Assembly (NCBI GenBank): GCA_009842325.1
Contig: VYFQ01000037.1
Coordinates: 26,429 to 90,428 of the forward strand
Reading direction: 5' to 3'
DNA from: Acidimicrobiaceae bacterium
GTDB lineage: Bacteria; Actinomycetota; Acidimicrobiia; Acidimicrobiales; Aldehydirespiratoraceae
Length of the DNA: 64,000 bases
Part shown: positions 16,465 through 24,305 of the stretch, one piece after another
Layout of the letters: the number at the start of each line of letters is the position of its first letter
How positions within the stretch are numbered: position 1 is the stretch's first letter
Made by a program: the position numbers and the translations under genes
The notes under the pieces: model-generated
Told to the model about the DNA's origin: nothing
The model's database searches: none
The model's input: the letters and a program-made list of their open reading frames with translations, nothing else

Positions 16465-18192
16465 CTAGCGGGAGCCTTCGACCTCCACGGTCACGATGTC
16501 GATGCCGCTGTACTTGCGGTGACGCACCGCCGATGCAAAATGCCTCAGCAGGCGGAGAGAGACCTCTCGCTGCTCTGTCGCGTCGGTCTGGTTGCTCAGA
16601 TAGGCCAGCTGGTCCTGGATGTTCTCCTCCGCCAACACGGCGAGGAACTCCAGTTCGACGAGCCCGGCTCCCGGTCGCGCCACCACGATGAGGCGCCGCG
16701 GTGCCTCGTCCTCGTTCATCTCCAGCAGACTCGACAGCGACTCCTCTCCGACGAAGCGCAGACGGCTCGTAGAGGCCTCGTCCCAACCGATGCTCGTCGC
16801 AAGCGTCTCAAGGAACCCGTCGATCTTGGGCAGCGCGTTCATGTTCAGCTCGAGTTCGAGCCGTCTGCGCCGGGGGCTGCTCACTTCGATGAACACCGTC
16901 AGGAGGACCGCCGTGAGCGTGCCCATAGTCAGGCCGTCACCGAGCAGCGTCCCCCAGGTGCCGCCGATGAGATCAGCGATTGCGTTCTCGCCTTGCAGCC
17001 CGATCCCGACCGCGAGCGAGAGGCCGACGATCAGGGCCTTGCGGGGCTCCAGGCCGTCCTGGAGGACTGTGCGGAAACCCTCCACGAAGAGCATGCCCAT
17101 GATCACCAGCAGATAGGCGCTGATGACCGGGTCGGGAATCGTCAGCAGCAGCGCCGTCACCTTCGGCAGGAATGTCAAAGCCACAAGCACGATGCCGATG
17201 GCGTACCCCACCCGGCGCGCCGCAACGCCGGTGAAGTTGGTGAGTGAGACGCTCATGGCCTCGAAGCTCCAGGTGGGCAGCGTCCCCGCGATGCCCGACA
17301 GCACCCCGCATACCCCGTTGGCACTGACGGCGCCCTGCACGAGCCGGTAGTCGGTAACCCTCGGCTCGCGCCAGGAGACCCGCTGCAAGGCCACGCTGCC
17401 GCCGACCGTCTTGATCGCGGTCGCCGTCGACACGATCATGAACATCGGCAGGAGCGCCCAGAACTCGCGGCCCGGAGTCAAGTCGAATCCCGGAAGCCAG
17501 GGCTCGGGCACACCGATCCACGGTGCGTCCACCACGCGCTGAGCGCTGTAGAGCCCGAACAACCCCGCGGCGACACACCCGGCGAGAACGCCGACCAGAG
17601 GCGACCACAGCCGCAGAACGCCCTTGGCTCGCAGCCCCAGGACGGCGGCACCGGCCACCGTCACCGCGGCTACGGCCGGCTCGGCCAAGGCAGGAGCGCC
17701 TTCGGCAGCCCCCAGTCGAGCCACGACCACCTGCATGATGCCGACCGAGATCAGCATGAGCACGACGCCGGAGACAACCGGCGTGATGATCCGGCGCAGC
17801 CACCTGAGACACCCCCCTAGGACCAGCTGGAGGAGCGAGGACACGACGACCAGAGTGGTCAGCGTCTCCAGCCCGGCCTCGTTCACCGCGACGAGTCCGA
17901 CGGCCACGAAGCCGGAGGCAGTGCCGCTGACCAGGTTGTGGCCGCCCCCGAGCCGCCCGAGGCGGGCCGCCTGAAGAGCGGTCGCGATGCCACTGATGAT
18001 GATGGCCGCGAGGACGGACCATGCCAGATAGCGCTCGCCGAGGCCCGAGGCCCGAGCGAACAGCGACATGGTCAGCACCGTCGGCGGGATGGCCAGCAGG
18101 ACCCCCTGCAGCCCCACGGTCGCCGACACGGTGAGGGGGCACTTCTCGTCGGGTTCGTGGGTGATGCCCTCGACTAGACCCACGGCCATCAC
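16465..18192 (-). CDS. NCS2 (uracil/xanthine permease) family transporter with extra C-terminal domain
   Basis: 575 aa. Residues about 15-435 form an NCS2-type transporter with 12-14 hydrophobic helices; the family region is seen at LPTWSFEAMSVSLTNFTGVA near residue 307 and in the GGHNLVSGTASGF segment. Residues about 440-575 are an extra soluble domain: LNMNALPKIDGFLETLATSI, then RLRFVGEESLSSLLEMNEDE and a C-terminal block ending in VTVEVEGSR. Its helix-EE-helix pattern suggests an RsbW/HATPase-like fold, with the usual Asn of the N-box replaced; this is a tentative reading. GTG at 18192 and ATG at 18189 are both possible starts. Substrate not determined. Confidence 0.75.
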   Translation of the reverse strand: MMAVGLVEGITHEPDEKCPLTVSATVGLQGVLLAIPPTVLTMSLFARASGLGERYLAWSVLAAIIISGIATALQAARLGRLGGGHNLVSGTASGFVAVGLVAVNEAGLETLTTLVVVSSLLQLVLGGCLRWLRRIITPVVSGVVLMLISVGIMQVVVARLGAAEGAPALAEPAVAAVTVAGAAVLGLRAKGVLRLWSPLVGVLAGCVAAGLFGLYSAQRVVDAPWIGVPEPWLPGFDLTPGREFWALLPMFMIVSTATAIKTVGGSVALQRVSWREPRVTDYRLVQGAVSANGVCGVLSGIAGTLPTWSFEAMSVSLTNFTGVAARRVGYAIGIVLVALTFLPKVTALLLTIPDPVISAYLLVIMGMLFVEGFRTVLQDGLEPRKALIVGLSLAVGIGLQGENAIADLIGGTWGTLLGDGLTMGTLTAVLLTVFIEVSSPRRRRLELELNMNALPKIDGFLETLATSIGWDEASTSRLRFVGEESLSSLLEMNEDEAPRRLIVVARPGAGLVELEFLAVLAEENIQDQLAYLSNQTDATEQREVSLRLLRHFASAVRHRKYSGIDIVTVEVEGSR

Positions 18193-18228
18193 CCTGGGGG
18201 GATCAGACGAAGTTGAGCCTTTCGCCCG

Positions 18229-18519
18229 TCACACACCCTCGACAATGAACGCGCTGGTGTCTGCGATCCTGCTGCGTTGTTCACGCAACTCGACAAACGC
18301 ATCCACCTCGAACAGAGCCGTCACTTGGGCCATGCTGTCGAATTCGACCACTGCCATGCGCTTGAGCGCCAGCTCTCCGCCCTTGGCCTCGGTCGGCTCT
18401 CCTCGAACCAGGTATCTGCCCCCGTGTGCCCTGACCATCTCGGCCAGTGAGTCCGAGATGCTTGCGAGCCCTTCGGGGTCGCTGATCTCAGAATCCAGAA
18501 TCACAAAGTACACGGCCAC
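18229..18519 (-). CDS. DUF1330 family protein
   Basis: 96 aa, a dimeric alpha/beta-barrel type small protein of the DUF1330 group. GGRYLVRGEPTEA near residue 34 and RMAVVEFDSMAQVTALF near residue 54 match the family pattern; function is unknown in the family. A GGAAGGAG ribosome binding site lies 8 nt before the GTG start. It stands 37 bp upstream of the permease gene on the same strand, so the two may be cotranscribed. Confidence 0.75.
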   Translation of the reverse strand: MAVYFVILDSEISDPEGLASISDSLAEMVRAHGGRYLVRGEPTEAKGGELALKRMAVVEFDSMAQVTALFEVDAFVELREQRSRIADTSAFIVEGV

Positions 18520-18550
18520 AATGCTCTCCTTCCGCGGCCTGTCCCACCTC

Positions 18551-18568
18551 TAGTAAAGAGTTCTACTA
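18551..18568. promoter_or_regulatory. Inverted repeat TAGTA-N8-TACTA upstream of DUF1330
   Basis: A 5-bp-arm dyad about 32 bp upstream of the DUF1330 start, in an AT-rich patch between this gene and the P450 stop codon. Size and position fit an operator or promoter element; the arms are short, so chance is possible. Confidence 0.3.
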
Positions 18569-18621
18569 TCCCCCGTGGGCCTGTCAAGTCCCGGCACTCC
18601 GCACCCGGCGGCACCGAGGCG

Positions 18622-20001
18622 TCAGGAGGTGGCGCGCTCCACGTGGCCGCCGTAGCCGACCGTGCCCGACACGCCGGCCGCGGAGCCGAGGCGCGGCAGC
18701 GGCACGGTGCTGTACGGCCGCGACGGCGAGTAGGCCACCGGCAGGTGCTTGACACCGGCGATGAAGTTGGATCGCAGGTAGTCGGGCTCGCCGTCGAGGC
18801 GGATGTCGGGCATCCGGCCGGCGATCTCGCGGAACATCAGCCGGATCTCCATGCGGGCCAGGCTGGCGCCCAGGCAGTAGTGCGGTCCGCCCCCGCCGAA
18901 GCCGACATGGTCGTTGGGGGTGCGCTCGATATCGAAGCGCCACGGGTCCTCGAAAGCCCGCGGATCGCGGTTGGCCGCCGCGTGCCAGAAGACCACCTTG
19001 TCGCCCGCCGCGATCCTCACCCCGCCGATCTCGTAGTCGGACAGGGCCTGGCGGCGGAAGTGCAGCACCGGGGTAGCCCAACGCACGATCTCCTCCACCG
19101 CGGTATCCATGTACCGGTCGGGGTCGGAGATGAACTTCTTCCACTGGTCACCGAAGTCGAAGAAGGCCATCATCCCCCATGTGATCGCGTTGCGGGTGGT
19201 CTCGATGCCGGCCACGCACAACAGCAGGAAGAGCATGTCGAACTCGGCCTCGGTCAGGGCCTCGCCGTCGACATCGGCTGCCAGCAGCGTGGTGATGATG
19301 TCGTCGGCGGGCGTGCTGCGACGCTCCGTCTGGAGTTCGTGGGAGTAGCCGAACAACTCGGCCGCGGCCCGGAGGATGTCCTCGCGGGTCTTGATGAACT
19401 CGGGATCGGCGCGGCCGATCAGGGCGTTGCTCCAGTCGCAGACCTTGGCTCGGTCCTCGACGGGAATGCCCATCACATCCGCGACGGCCTGAAGGGGCAG
19501 TTCCGCCGAGATATCGCGCACAAAGTCGCAGTGGCCCTGCTCCACGACATTGTCCAGGATGATGTCGGTGCGATTCTGGAGATAGTCCTCGAGCAGGCCG
19601 ATCATGCGGGGGGTGAAGCCCCGGTTGACCAGCCTGCGATAGCGGGTGTGTTGGGGCGGGTCCATGTCGACCAGCGTCGGATGGCGCGCCGAGCCCGACA
19701 CGGTGCGGTTCGGGTCGAGATCGCGCATCTGCGCCCCGCTGTGGCCGGACGAGAACACGTCGGCCCGCCGGTTGACCTCCTTGACGTGAACGTGGCGGGT
19801 GACGGCCCAGTAGCCGGAGCCCCTATCTCCCTCGTCCACCCAGTGAATGCCGGGATCGGTCTCTCGCAGCCGCTCCATGACCTCGTGGTACTCCTGGCGC
19901 TGGAACAGGCCCAAGTCCCACAGGTCGACGCCCTCGGCGGGGCATCGCTGCGCTCCGTGATCGAGGGGACAACCTGCTAGCCGCTCTTCAGAGGTGCTGA
20001 T
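18622..20001 (-). CDS. Cytochrome P450 with an apparent ATC start codon
   Basis: 459 aa if begun at ATC (20001). P450 features: I-helix AGIETTRN, K-helix EEIVRW, and heme loop FGGGGPHYCLG with the Cys ligand. The sequence resembles actinobacterial steroid or lipid hydroxylases of the CYP125/142 kind. The first ATG, GTG or TTG in frame is the TTG at 19914, but the frame continues upstream and reads CPLDHGAQ and EGVDLWDLGLF, the usual N-terminal part of such P450s. The frame opens just after a TAA at 20013-20011. An ATC at 20001-19999 lies exactly 6 nt after a TAAGGT -10 box, the spacing used by other leaderless genes here. Either ATC initiates, or an ATG was lost by mutation or sequencing error. 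Confidence 0.85.
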   Translation of the reverse strand: MSTSEERLAGCPLDHGAQRCPAEGVDLWDLGLFQRQEYHEVMERLRETDPGIHWVDEGDRGSGYWAVTRHVHVKEVNRRADVFSSGHSGAQMRDLDPNRTVSGSARHPTLVDMDPPQHTRYRRLVNRGFTPRMIGLLEDYLQNRTDIILDNVVEQGHCDFVRDISAELPLQAVADVMGIPVEDRAKVCDWSNALIGRADPEFIKTREDILRAAAELFGYSHELQTERRSTPADDIITTLLAADVDGEALTEAEFDMLFLLLCVAGIETTRNAITWGMMAFFDFGDQWKKFISDPDRYMDTAVEEIVRWATPVLHFRRQALSDYEIGGVRIAAGDKVVFWHAAANRDPRAFEDPWRFDIERTPNDHVGFGGGGPHYCLGASLARMEIRLMFREIAGRMPDIRLDGEPDYLRSNFIAGVKHLPVAYSPSRPYSTVPLPRLGSAAGVSGTVGYGGHVERATS

Positions 20002-20005
20002 GCAC

Positions 20006-20036
20006 CCACCTTAATGGTGGCGGCCAGCCCTATCGT
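20006..20036. promoter_or_regulatory. Divergent promoter with CCACC-TTAAT-GGTGG dyad
   Basis: The dyad at 20006-20020 overlaps the TAAGGT -10 box (20013-20008) of the P450 gene. On the other strand TATCGT (20031-20036) lies 6 nt before the GTG of the SnoaL-like gene at 20043. A repressor bound to the dyad could control both units. The whole divergent region is only 41 bp. Confidence 0.5.
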
Positions 20037-20042
20037 GGGGCG

Positions 20043-20498
20043 GTGGACCTGCAGACCCTCATCGACCGCGCCGAGATCACCGATCTCCTGACCCGCTACG
20101 CCAGAGCCGTCGACCGGAAGGACTGGGACCTCTTCCGCAGCGTCTTCACCCCCGACGCCCGCATCGACTACACCCAGGTGGGAGGCGTCGCCGGCGACCT
20201 CGACACAGTCGTCGGCTTCCTGGCGCAGGTCATGCCGATGTTCGAGTCCATGCAGCACTTGATCTCCAACATCGACATCGCCGTCGACGGCGACGAGGCC
20301 AAGGTCACCGCCATGGTTTACAACCCGCTGAAGCTTCCCGACAGCCCTATGTGGGCCACCGGAGGGTGGTACCACCACGAACTGGTGCGCACACCCGAGG
20401 GCTGGCGGAGCCGGTCCCTGGTGGAGGAGGCCAGCTGGTTCGACGGCGTCCCCGAGCCCGAGAAGCCGGCCAGCACCAACTCTGCCGGCCAGGACTGA
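20043..20498 (+). CDS. SnoaL-like / NTF2-fold protein
   Basis: 151 aa. The opening LIDRAEITDLLTRYARAVDRKDWDLFRSVFTPDARIDYT is the hallmark of the SnoaL_4 type of NTF2-like fold; WRSRSLVEEASWFDG closes the domain. Members are isomerases, dehydratases or accessory proteins, often in aromatic and steroid catabolism clusters. The GTG start is probably leaderless. It precedes the CoA transferase gene by 41 bp, suggesting one operon with it and the NUDIX gene. Confidence 0.82.
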   Translation: MDLQTLIDRAEITDLLTRYARAVDRKDWDLFRSVFTPDARIDYTQVGGVAGDLDTVVGFLAQVMPMFESMQHLISNIDIAVDGDEAKVTAMVYNPLKLPDSPMWATGGWYHHELVRTPEGWRSRSLVEEASWFDGVPEPEKPASTNSAGQD

Positions 20499-20539
20499 GC
20501 CGGAGCGCGGCCAACACCCGGCAAGGAGCGCGCGACACC

Positions 20540-21730
20540 ATGCCAGGCCCCCTGCACGGAGTGCGCATCGTGGAGATGTGCGTGGCGGTGACCGGCCCCC
20601 TGGCGGTGATGCTGCTGGTTGACCAGGGAGCCGAGGCGATCAAGGTTGAGGAGCCCGGCTTCGGCGACCAGGGTCGTTTCGCGGGCGTCGTCTCGGGAGG
20701 CATTTCGGCGCTCTTCCAGATGTGCAACCGGGGCAAGCGCTCGGTGGCGATGGACTGCACCGACCCCCGGGGCGTCGAGGTCGTGCTCGACCTGTGCGCC
20801 GAGGCCGACGTGTTCGCACAGAACATGCGTCCCGGGGTCATCGAGCGGCTCGGCCTCAGCTACGCCGAGGTCTCGGCCCGCAATCCCGACATCGTCTACG
20901 CCTCTATATCCGGGTTCGGCCCCGACGGCCCCTACGCTCACCGTCGGGTGTACGACTCGGTGATCCAGGCCCAATCCGGGCTGGTCGGCAACCAGACCGG
21001 CCCCAACGACGAGTCCCCCCGGTTCCTGCGCCAGGCGGCGGCTGACAAGGTCACCGCCTACACGGCCGCGCAGGCCATCACGGCCGCCCTGTTCGTCCGC
21101 GAGCGGGGCGCGGGCGGCCAGCACCTGCAGCTCTCGATGCTGGACGCCTCGGTGGGGTTCCTGTTCGCGGACGCGGCCGCCCACGAGGTAGCCCTCGACA
21201 ACGAGCAACGGCATCTCGCCCAGTCTTTTTCGGCTCATCAGCGCGCGATTGCCTTCGCTGACGGCCATGCCGTGGTGGCCGCCCTGACCGATTCGGAGTT
21301 CCACGGCATGGCCAAGGCCTTCGGGGTGGACTCGAGCGACCCCCGGCTGGCAACCATGGCCGACCGCCAGCGCCACCGGGAGCAGACCAGCATGGTGTTC
21401 CGCATGGTTCACGCCGCCGCGGCCGCCATGCCCCTGGCCGAAGCGATGGAGACTCTCGACCGCCACGAAGTCCCCTTCGGCGTGGTTCTGGGCGTCGAGG
21501 ACCTGGCGACTGACGCTCAGGCCGTCCACAACCAGATATTCGAGGAACACGACCACCCGGCCATGGGCCGGGTCCGCCAGCCACGGCCCGCGGCCCGCTT
21601 CTCCGCCACGCCGGCGGAGTTGCACCGGCCGTCGTCTCCCATCCACGGCCAGCACACCGACGAAGTGCTCGCAGAGCTGGGCTGGGGTCACCGGATCGAC
21701 GAACTGCGAGCGGACGGCGTGATCAAGTGA
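20540..21730 (+). CDS. Class III CoA transferase (CaiB/BaiF family)
   Basis: 396 aa. Begins LHGVRIVEM, with GAEAIKVEEPGFGDQGR, FAQNMRPGVIERLGL and ASISGFGPDGPY, all family features; the conserved catalytic Asp is in VYDSVIQAQSG near residue 139. Members transfer CoA between carboxylic acids, for example in carnitine, bile acid or 2-methylacyl metabolism. AAGGAGCG lies 11 nt before the ATG. Its stop overlaps the NUDIX start (GTGA). With the P450 and SDR genes nearby, a lipid or steroid acid substrate is likely but not shown. Confidence 0.87.
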   Translation: MPGPLHGVRIVEMCVAVTGPLAVMLLVDQGAEAIKVEEPGFGDQGRFAGVVSGGISALFQMCNRGKRSVAMDCTDPRGVEVVLDLCAEADVFAQNMRPGVIERLGLSYAEVSARNPDIVYASISGFGPDGPYAHRRVYDSVIQAQSGLVGNQTGPNDESPRFLRQAAADKVTAYTAAQAITAALFVRERGAGGQHLQLSMLDASVGFLFADAAAHEVALDNEQRHLAQSFSAHQRAIAFADGHAVVAALTDSEFHGMAKAFGVDSSDPRLATMADRQRHREQTSMVFRMVHAAAAAMPLAEAMETLDRHEVPFGVVLGVEDLATDAQAVHNQIFEEHDHPAMGRVRQPRPAARFSATPAELHRPSSPIHGQHTDEVLAELGWGHRIDELRADGVIK

Positions 21731-22506
21731 CGCAGACCCCCGCACACGACGTCGGTGCCGGGCCCCGGGCGTCATTCGATCGCGAGATGCTGCTCTTCGA
21801 GGAGTGGCGCAAGCAGTTCGAGCGAGACGGCGAGGCACCCGCCATCCCGGCGGCCACCGTGGTCGTGCTGCGGGACGGCCCCGAGGGCGTGGAGTCGCTG
21901 ATGCTGCGCAAGAACTCCCACATCGCCTTCGGCGGGATGTGGGTGTTCCCCGGGGGCCGGATCGACGACGGCGACTACGACGGCTCCGGCGACATGATCA
22001 CGGCCGCCCGCCACGCCGCGGCCCGGGAGGCCCGGGAGGAGGCTGCGATCTCGCTCGACGCCGCCGGCCTGGTGCACTTTTCCTACTGGATGCCCCCGCC
22101 GATAGCGCCAAAGCGCTTCGCGACGTGGTTCTTCGCGGCAGAGGCACCCGCTGAGGAAGTCCGCATCGACGACGGCGAGATAACCCACCACGAGTGGATG
22201 ACCCCGGCCGGGGCCATGCGACGCCGCGACGCCGGAGAGATCGAGTTGATCGCTCCGACGTGGGTGACGCTGCACACCCTCGGCGGCTACTCCACGGTGG
22301 CCGGCGCGCTGGACGGTCTGAGCCGTCGCCGCCCCCGCCGCTACGAGCCTCGGCTCGGCACCGGGGAGCACGGACCGGTGTCGATGTGGTACGGCGACGC
22401 CGGCTACGCGACCGGCGACGCCTCCGTGCCCGGACCCCGCCACCGGCTCGAGATGACCCCCGACGGATACCTGTTCGACGAGTCCGGCTACACGGACCCC
22501 GACTAG
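21727..22506 (+). CDS. NUDIX hydrolase (NUDT19-like group)
   Basis: 259 aa. NUDIX box: GGRIDDGDYDG with an insertion, then AAAREAREEAAI, giving the metal-binding REAREE core near residue 100. The interrupted box, the long N-terminal strand IPAATVVVLRDGPEGVESLMLRKN and GGMWVFPGG are typical of the NUDT7/NUDT19 group, which includes CoA and acyl-CoA diphosphatases. The GTG start overlaps the CoA transferase stop by 4 bp, so the two are coupled, which fits a CoA-related role. Confidence 0.82.
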   Translation: MTQTPAHDVGAGPRASFDREMLLFEEWRKQFERDGEAPAIPAATVVVLRDGPEGVESLMLRKNSHIAFGGMWVFPGGRIDDGDYDGSGDMITAARHAAAREAREEAAISLDAAGLVHFSYWMPPPIAPKRFATWFFAAEAPAEEVRIDDGEITHHEWMTPAGAMRRRDAGEIELIAPTWVTLHTLGGYSTVAGALDGLSRRRPRRYEPRLGTGEHGPVSMWYGDAGYATGDASVPGPRHRLEMTPDGYLFDESGYTDPD

Positions 22507-22539
22507 CCGCGCACGGGAGCCAGCCGGAAGCGTCCACAT

Positions 22540-22588
22540 GAACTTCTGTCAGTTTTCCACCTGTGCGGTGGTTACTTGACAGGAGTTC
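22540..22588. terminator. Long imperfect hairpin between convergent genes
   Basis: Outer arms GAACTTCTGTCA (22540-22551) and TGACAGGAGTTC (22577-22588) pair over 12 positions with one G-T wobble; an inner stem CCACC/GGTGG (22557-22561, 22567-22571) closes it. It lies after the NUDIX stop and runs into the last codons of the convergent hydrolase gene, so it can serve both transcripts. No T-tract. Confidence 0.5.
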
Positions 22589-23474
22589 GCAGCAGATCCT
22601 CAATCAACGCGACCAGCTCCAAGGGGCGGTCGCCCTGGATCGAGTGGCCCGCGCCGTCCACTACCTCGTGGACCGTTCCGGGCAGCCGTCGCTTCCACTC
22701 GGCCACGTCGGCATCGTCGATGACGCTCCAAGCACCGCCCTGCCAGAGCGCGGCCGGCGCGGTGATGGCCGAGACCTTCTCCCACAGGCCCTCAAAGTCG
22801 ATTTCGGCCCTGTCGCCGCTTTGCCAGTCCCGCGTGCGGTCGTAGTTCCACGTCCAGCGGCCGTCGTCCATCTCGTGGGCGTTGTGCAGCACGCCCCGGC
22901 GCAGCGATGACTCGCTGCGGGTGGGGTTGTGCTCGATGGTGCGTTGCAGGATCGTCTCGAAGCTGTCGAAGTGCTCCGGGCCGTCGATGAAGGCGATGAT
23001 GGGCTCGGCCTTCTTGTGGTCGGTGCCCGGCGTCACGTCCACCACCCCAAGGCGCCTCACCAGGTCGGGGTGGTCGGCGGCCAGGCAGATAGCGGTGAGA
23101 CCGCCGAGCGACATGCCCACCACGGCCTCGGCCCTCGGCGCCAGCGCCTCCATCACCACAGCCACATCGCCGGCCATCGACGCCGGGCCGTAGTCGTGGG
23201 CCGGCCGGTGGTCGGAGTAGCCGTGGCCTGGCAGGTCCACCGCCACCAGCGGCCGTCCGAGGGCCAGCGCCACCGTGTCCCAGGTGTGGGCGTTCTGGGC
23301 GCCGCCGTGGATCAGCACCAACTCGGGCTCGGCGGTGCCCCACACCAGGGCCGACAGTCGCAGCCCCGACGGCAGCGCCACTGATTCCCGGCGGACTGTG
23401 GGCGGGCCCTGCCACTTCAGGTCGTATTCGGCGGCGTTCTCACCGAACAGCCCGAACTCGTCGTAGTCGACCAT
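22572..23474 (-). CDS. Alpha/beta hydrolase
   Basis: 300 aa. The oxyanion region LVLIHGGAQNAHTWD, VAVDLPGHGYSDH, nucleophile elbow GMSLGG (Ser near residue 120) and the late catalytic His in VDGAGHSIQGD near residue 275 form a complete alpha/beta hydrolase set. TAGCAT lies 6 nt before the ATG (23486-23481), so it is probably leaderless. Substrate unknown. It lies 9 bp downstream of the ABC-2 permease gene but appears to have its own promoter. Confidence 0.85.
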   Translation of the reverse strand: MVDYDEFGLFGENAAEYDLKWQGPPTVRRESVALPSGLRLSALVWGTAEPELVLIHGGAQNAHTWDTVALALGRPLVAVDLPGHGYSDHRPAHDYGPASMAGDVAVVMEALAPRAEAVVGMSLGGLTAICLAADHPDLVRRLGVVDVTPGTDHKKAEPIIAFIDGPEHFDSFETILQRTIEHNPTRSESSLRRGVLHNAHEMDDGRWTWNYDRTRDWQSGDRAEIDFEGLWEKVSAITAPAALWQGGAWSVIDDADVAEWKRRLPGTVHEVVDGAGHSIQGDRPLELVALIEDLLRTPVK

Positions 23475-23483
23475 CCGGCGATG

Positions 23484-24305
23484 CTAGGCCGGGACGGGTC
23501 GGCGGCGGCGACGGGACGACCGGCCGGCAATCACCGGCGGCTCCCAACTGAACCGCCACGCGGCCACCGCCGCACCGGCCGCCAGCCAGATCAGCAGCAC
23601 GCCGAGCCGGTGCCACTCGAAGGCGGGGGCATCCGAGAACGGGTTCATGGCCTCGCCGAAGGCCAGCCCGAAGTGCTTGAGGGGGAAGATGTTCCCCAGC
23701 AGGTCCAGCCAAGCGGGAGTGTCGGTGCCGAAGGGGACGAAGATGTTGGAGATGAAGGCCAGCGGCAACAGGGTGGCGTTGGCGATGGGCACCGCCATGT
23801 TCACCGACCGGGCCACCGAGGAGAGCGCCAGGCCGAGCGCGGCGAACGACGCCGCCCCGACCGCGAACGTGACGAGCATGGCCGGGACTTTGGCCGCCTC
23901 GACGTTCACGCCATAGGCCGCGACCCCCAGAACGACCATGGCGGCCACTCCCAGCGCCGCGATCCAGACCGCCGACAGCACCACCCCGCCGAGATAGATC
24001 CAGGGCGGCAGGGGCGTGCCCCGCACCCGCTTGAGGATGCCGAGCTCGCGCCGGCTGGCCAGGTTGATCCCGATATTGGTGTAGGTGGACGACGCCGCCG
24101 CGAAGACGGCCAGACCGGGCGTGTAGAACTGGCTGCTGCTGACCCGGCCGTAGACGGTGTCGAAGGGGTCGTTGCCGAAGATGGCGGTGAACAGCACCAT
24201 CATCAGGATCGGGAACACCAGCGTGAAGAAGGCCGCGACCGGTGTCCGCCAGAAGATCCGGTTCTGGATGCGCGTGCGGCGCCACAGCAGCCTCATGGCT
24301 CTCAT
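23484..24305 (-). CDS. ABC-2 type exporter permease
   Basis: 273 aa, six predicted membrane helices, ABC2_membrane type: WRTPVAAFFTLVFPILMMVLF near residue 19, the cytosolic RRELGILKRVRGTPLPPW segment near residue 85, and the FISNIFVPFG loop near residue 185. The C-terminus is basic (RSSRRRRRPVPA). Its start overlaps the ATPase stop by 4 bp, so it pairs with it as an exporter (drug, lipid or polyketide by family). Confidence 0.85.
   Translation of the reverse strand: MRAMRLLWRRTRIQNRIFWRTPVAAFFTLVFPILMMVLFTAIFGNDPFDTVYGRVSSSQFYTPGLAVFAAASSTYTNIGINLASRRELGILKRVRGTPLPPWIYLGGVVLSAVWIAALGVAAMVVLGVAAYGVNVEAAKVPAMLVTFAVGAASFAALGLALSSVARSVNMAVPIANATLLPLAFISNIFVPFGTDTPAWLDLLGNIFPLKHFGLAFGEAMNPFSDAPAFEWHRLGVLLIWLAAGAAVAAWRFSWEPPVIAGRSSRRRRRPVPA

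Noticed and set aside
19912..19914. TTG at 19914 as the P450 start
   Set aside because: It would remove conserved N-terminal sequence that is present in frame upstream, and no ribosome binding site or -10 box is at the right distance.
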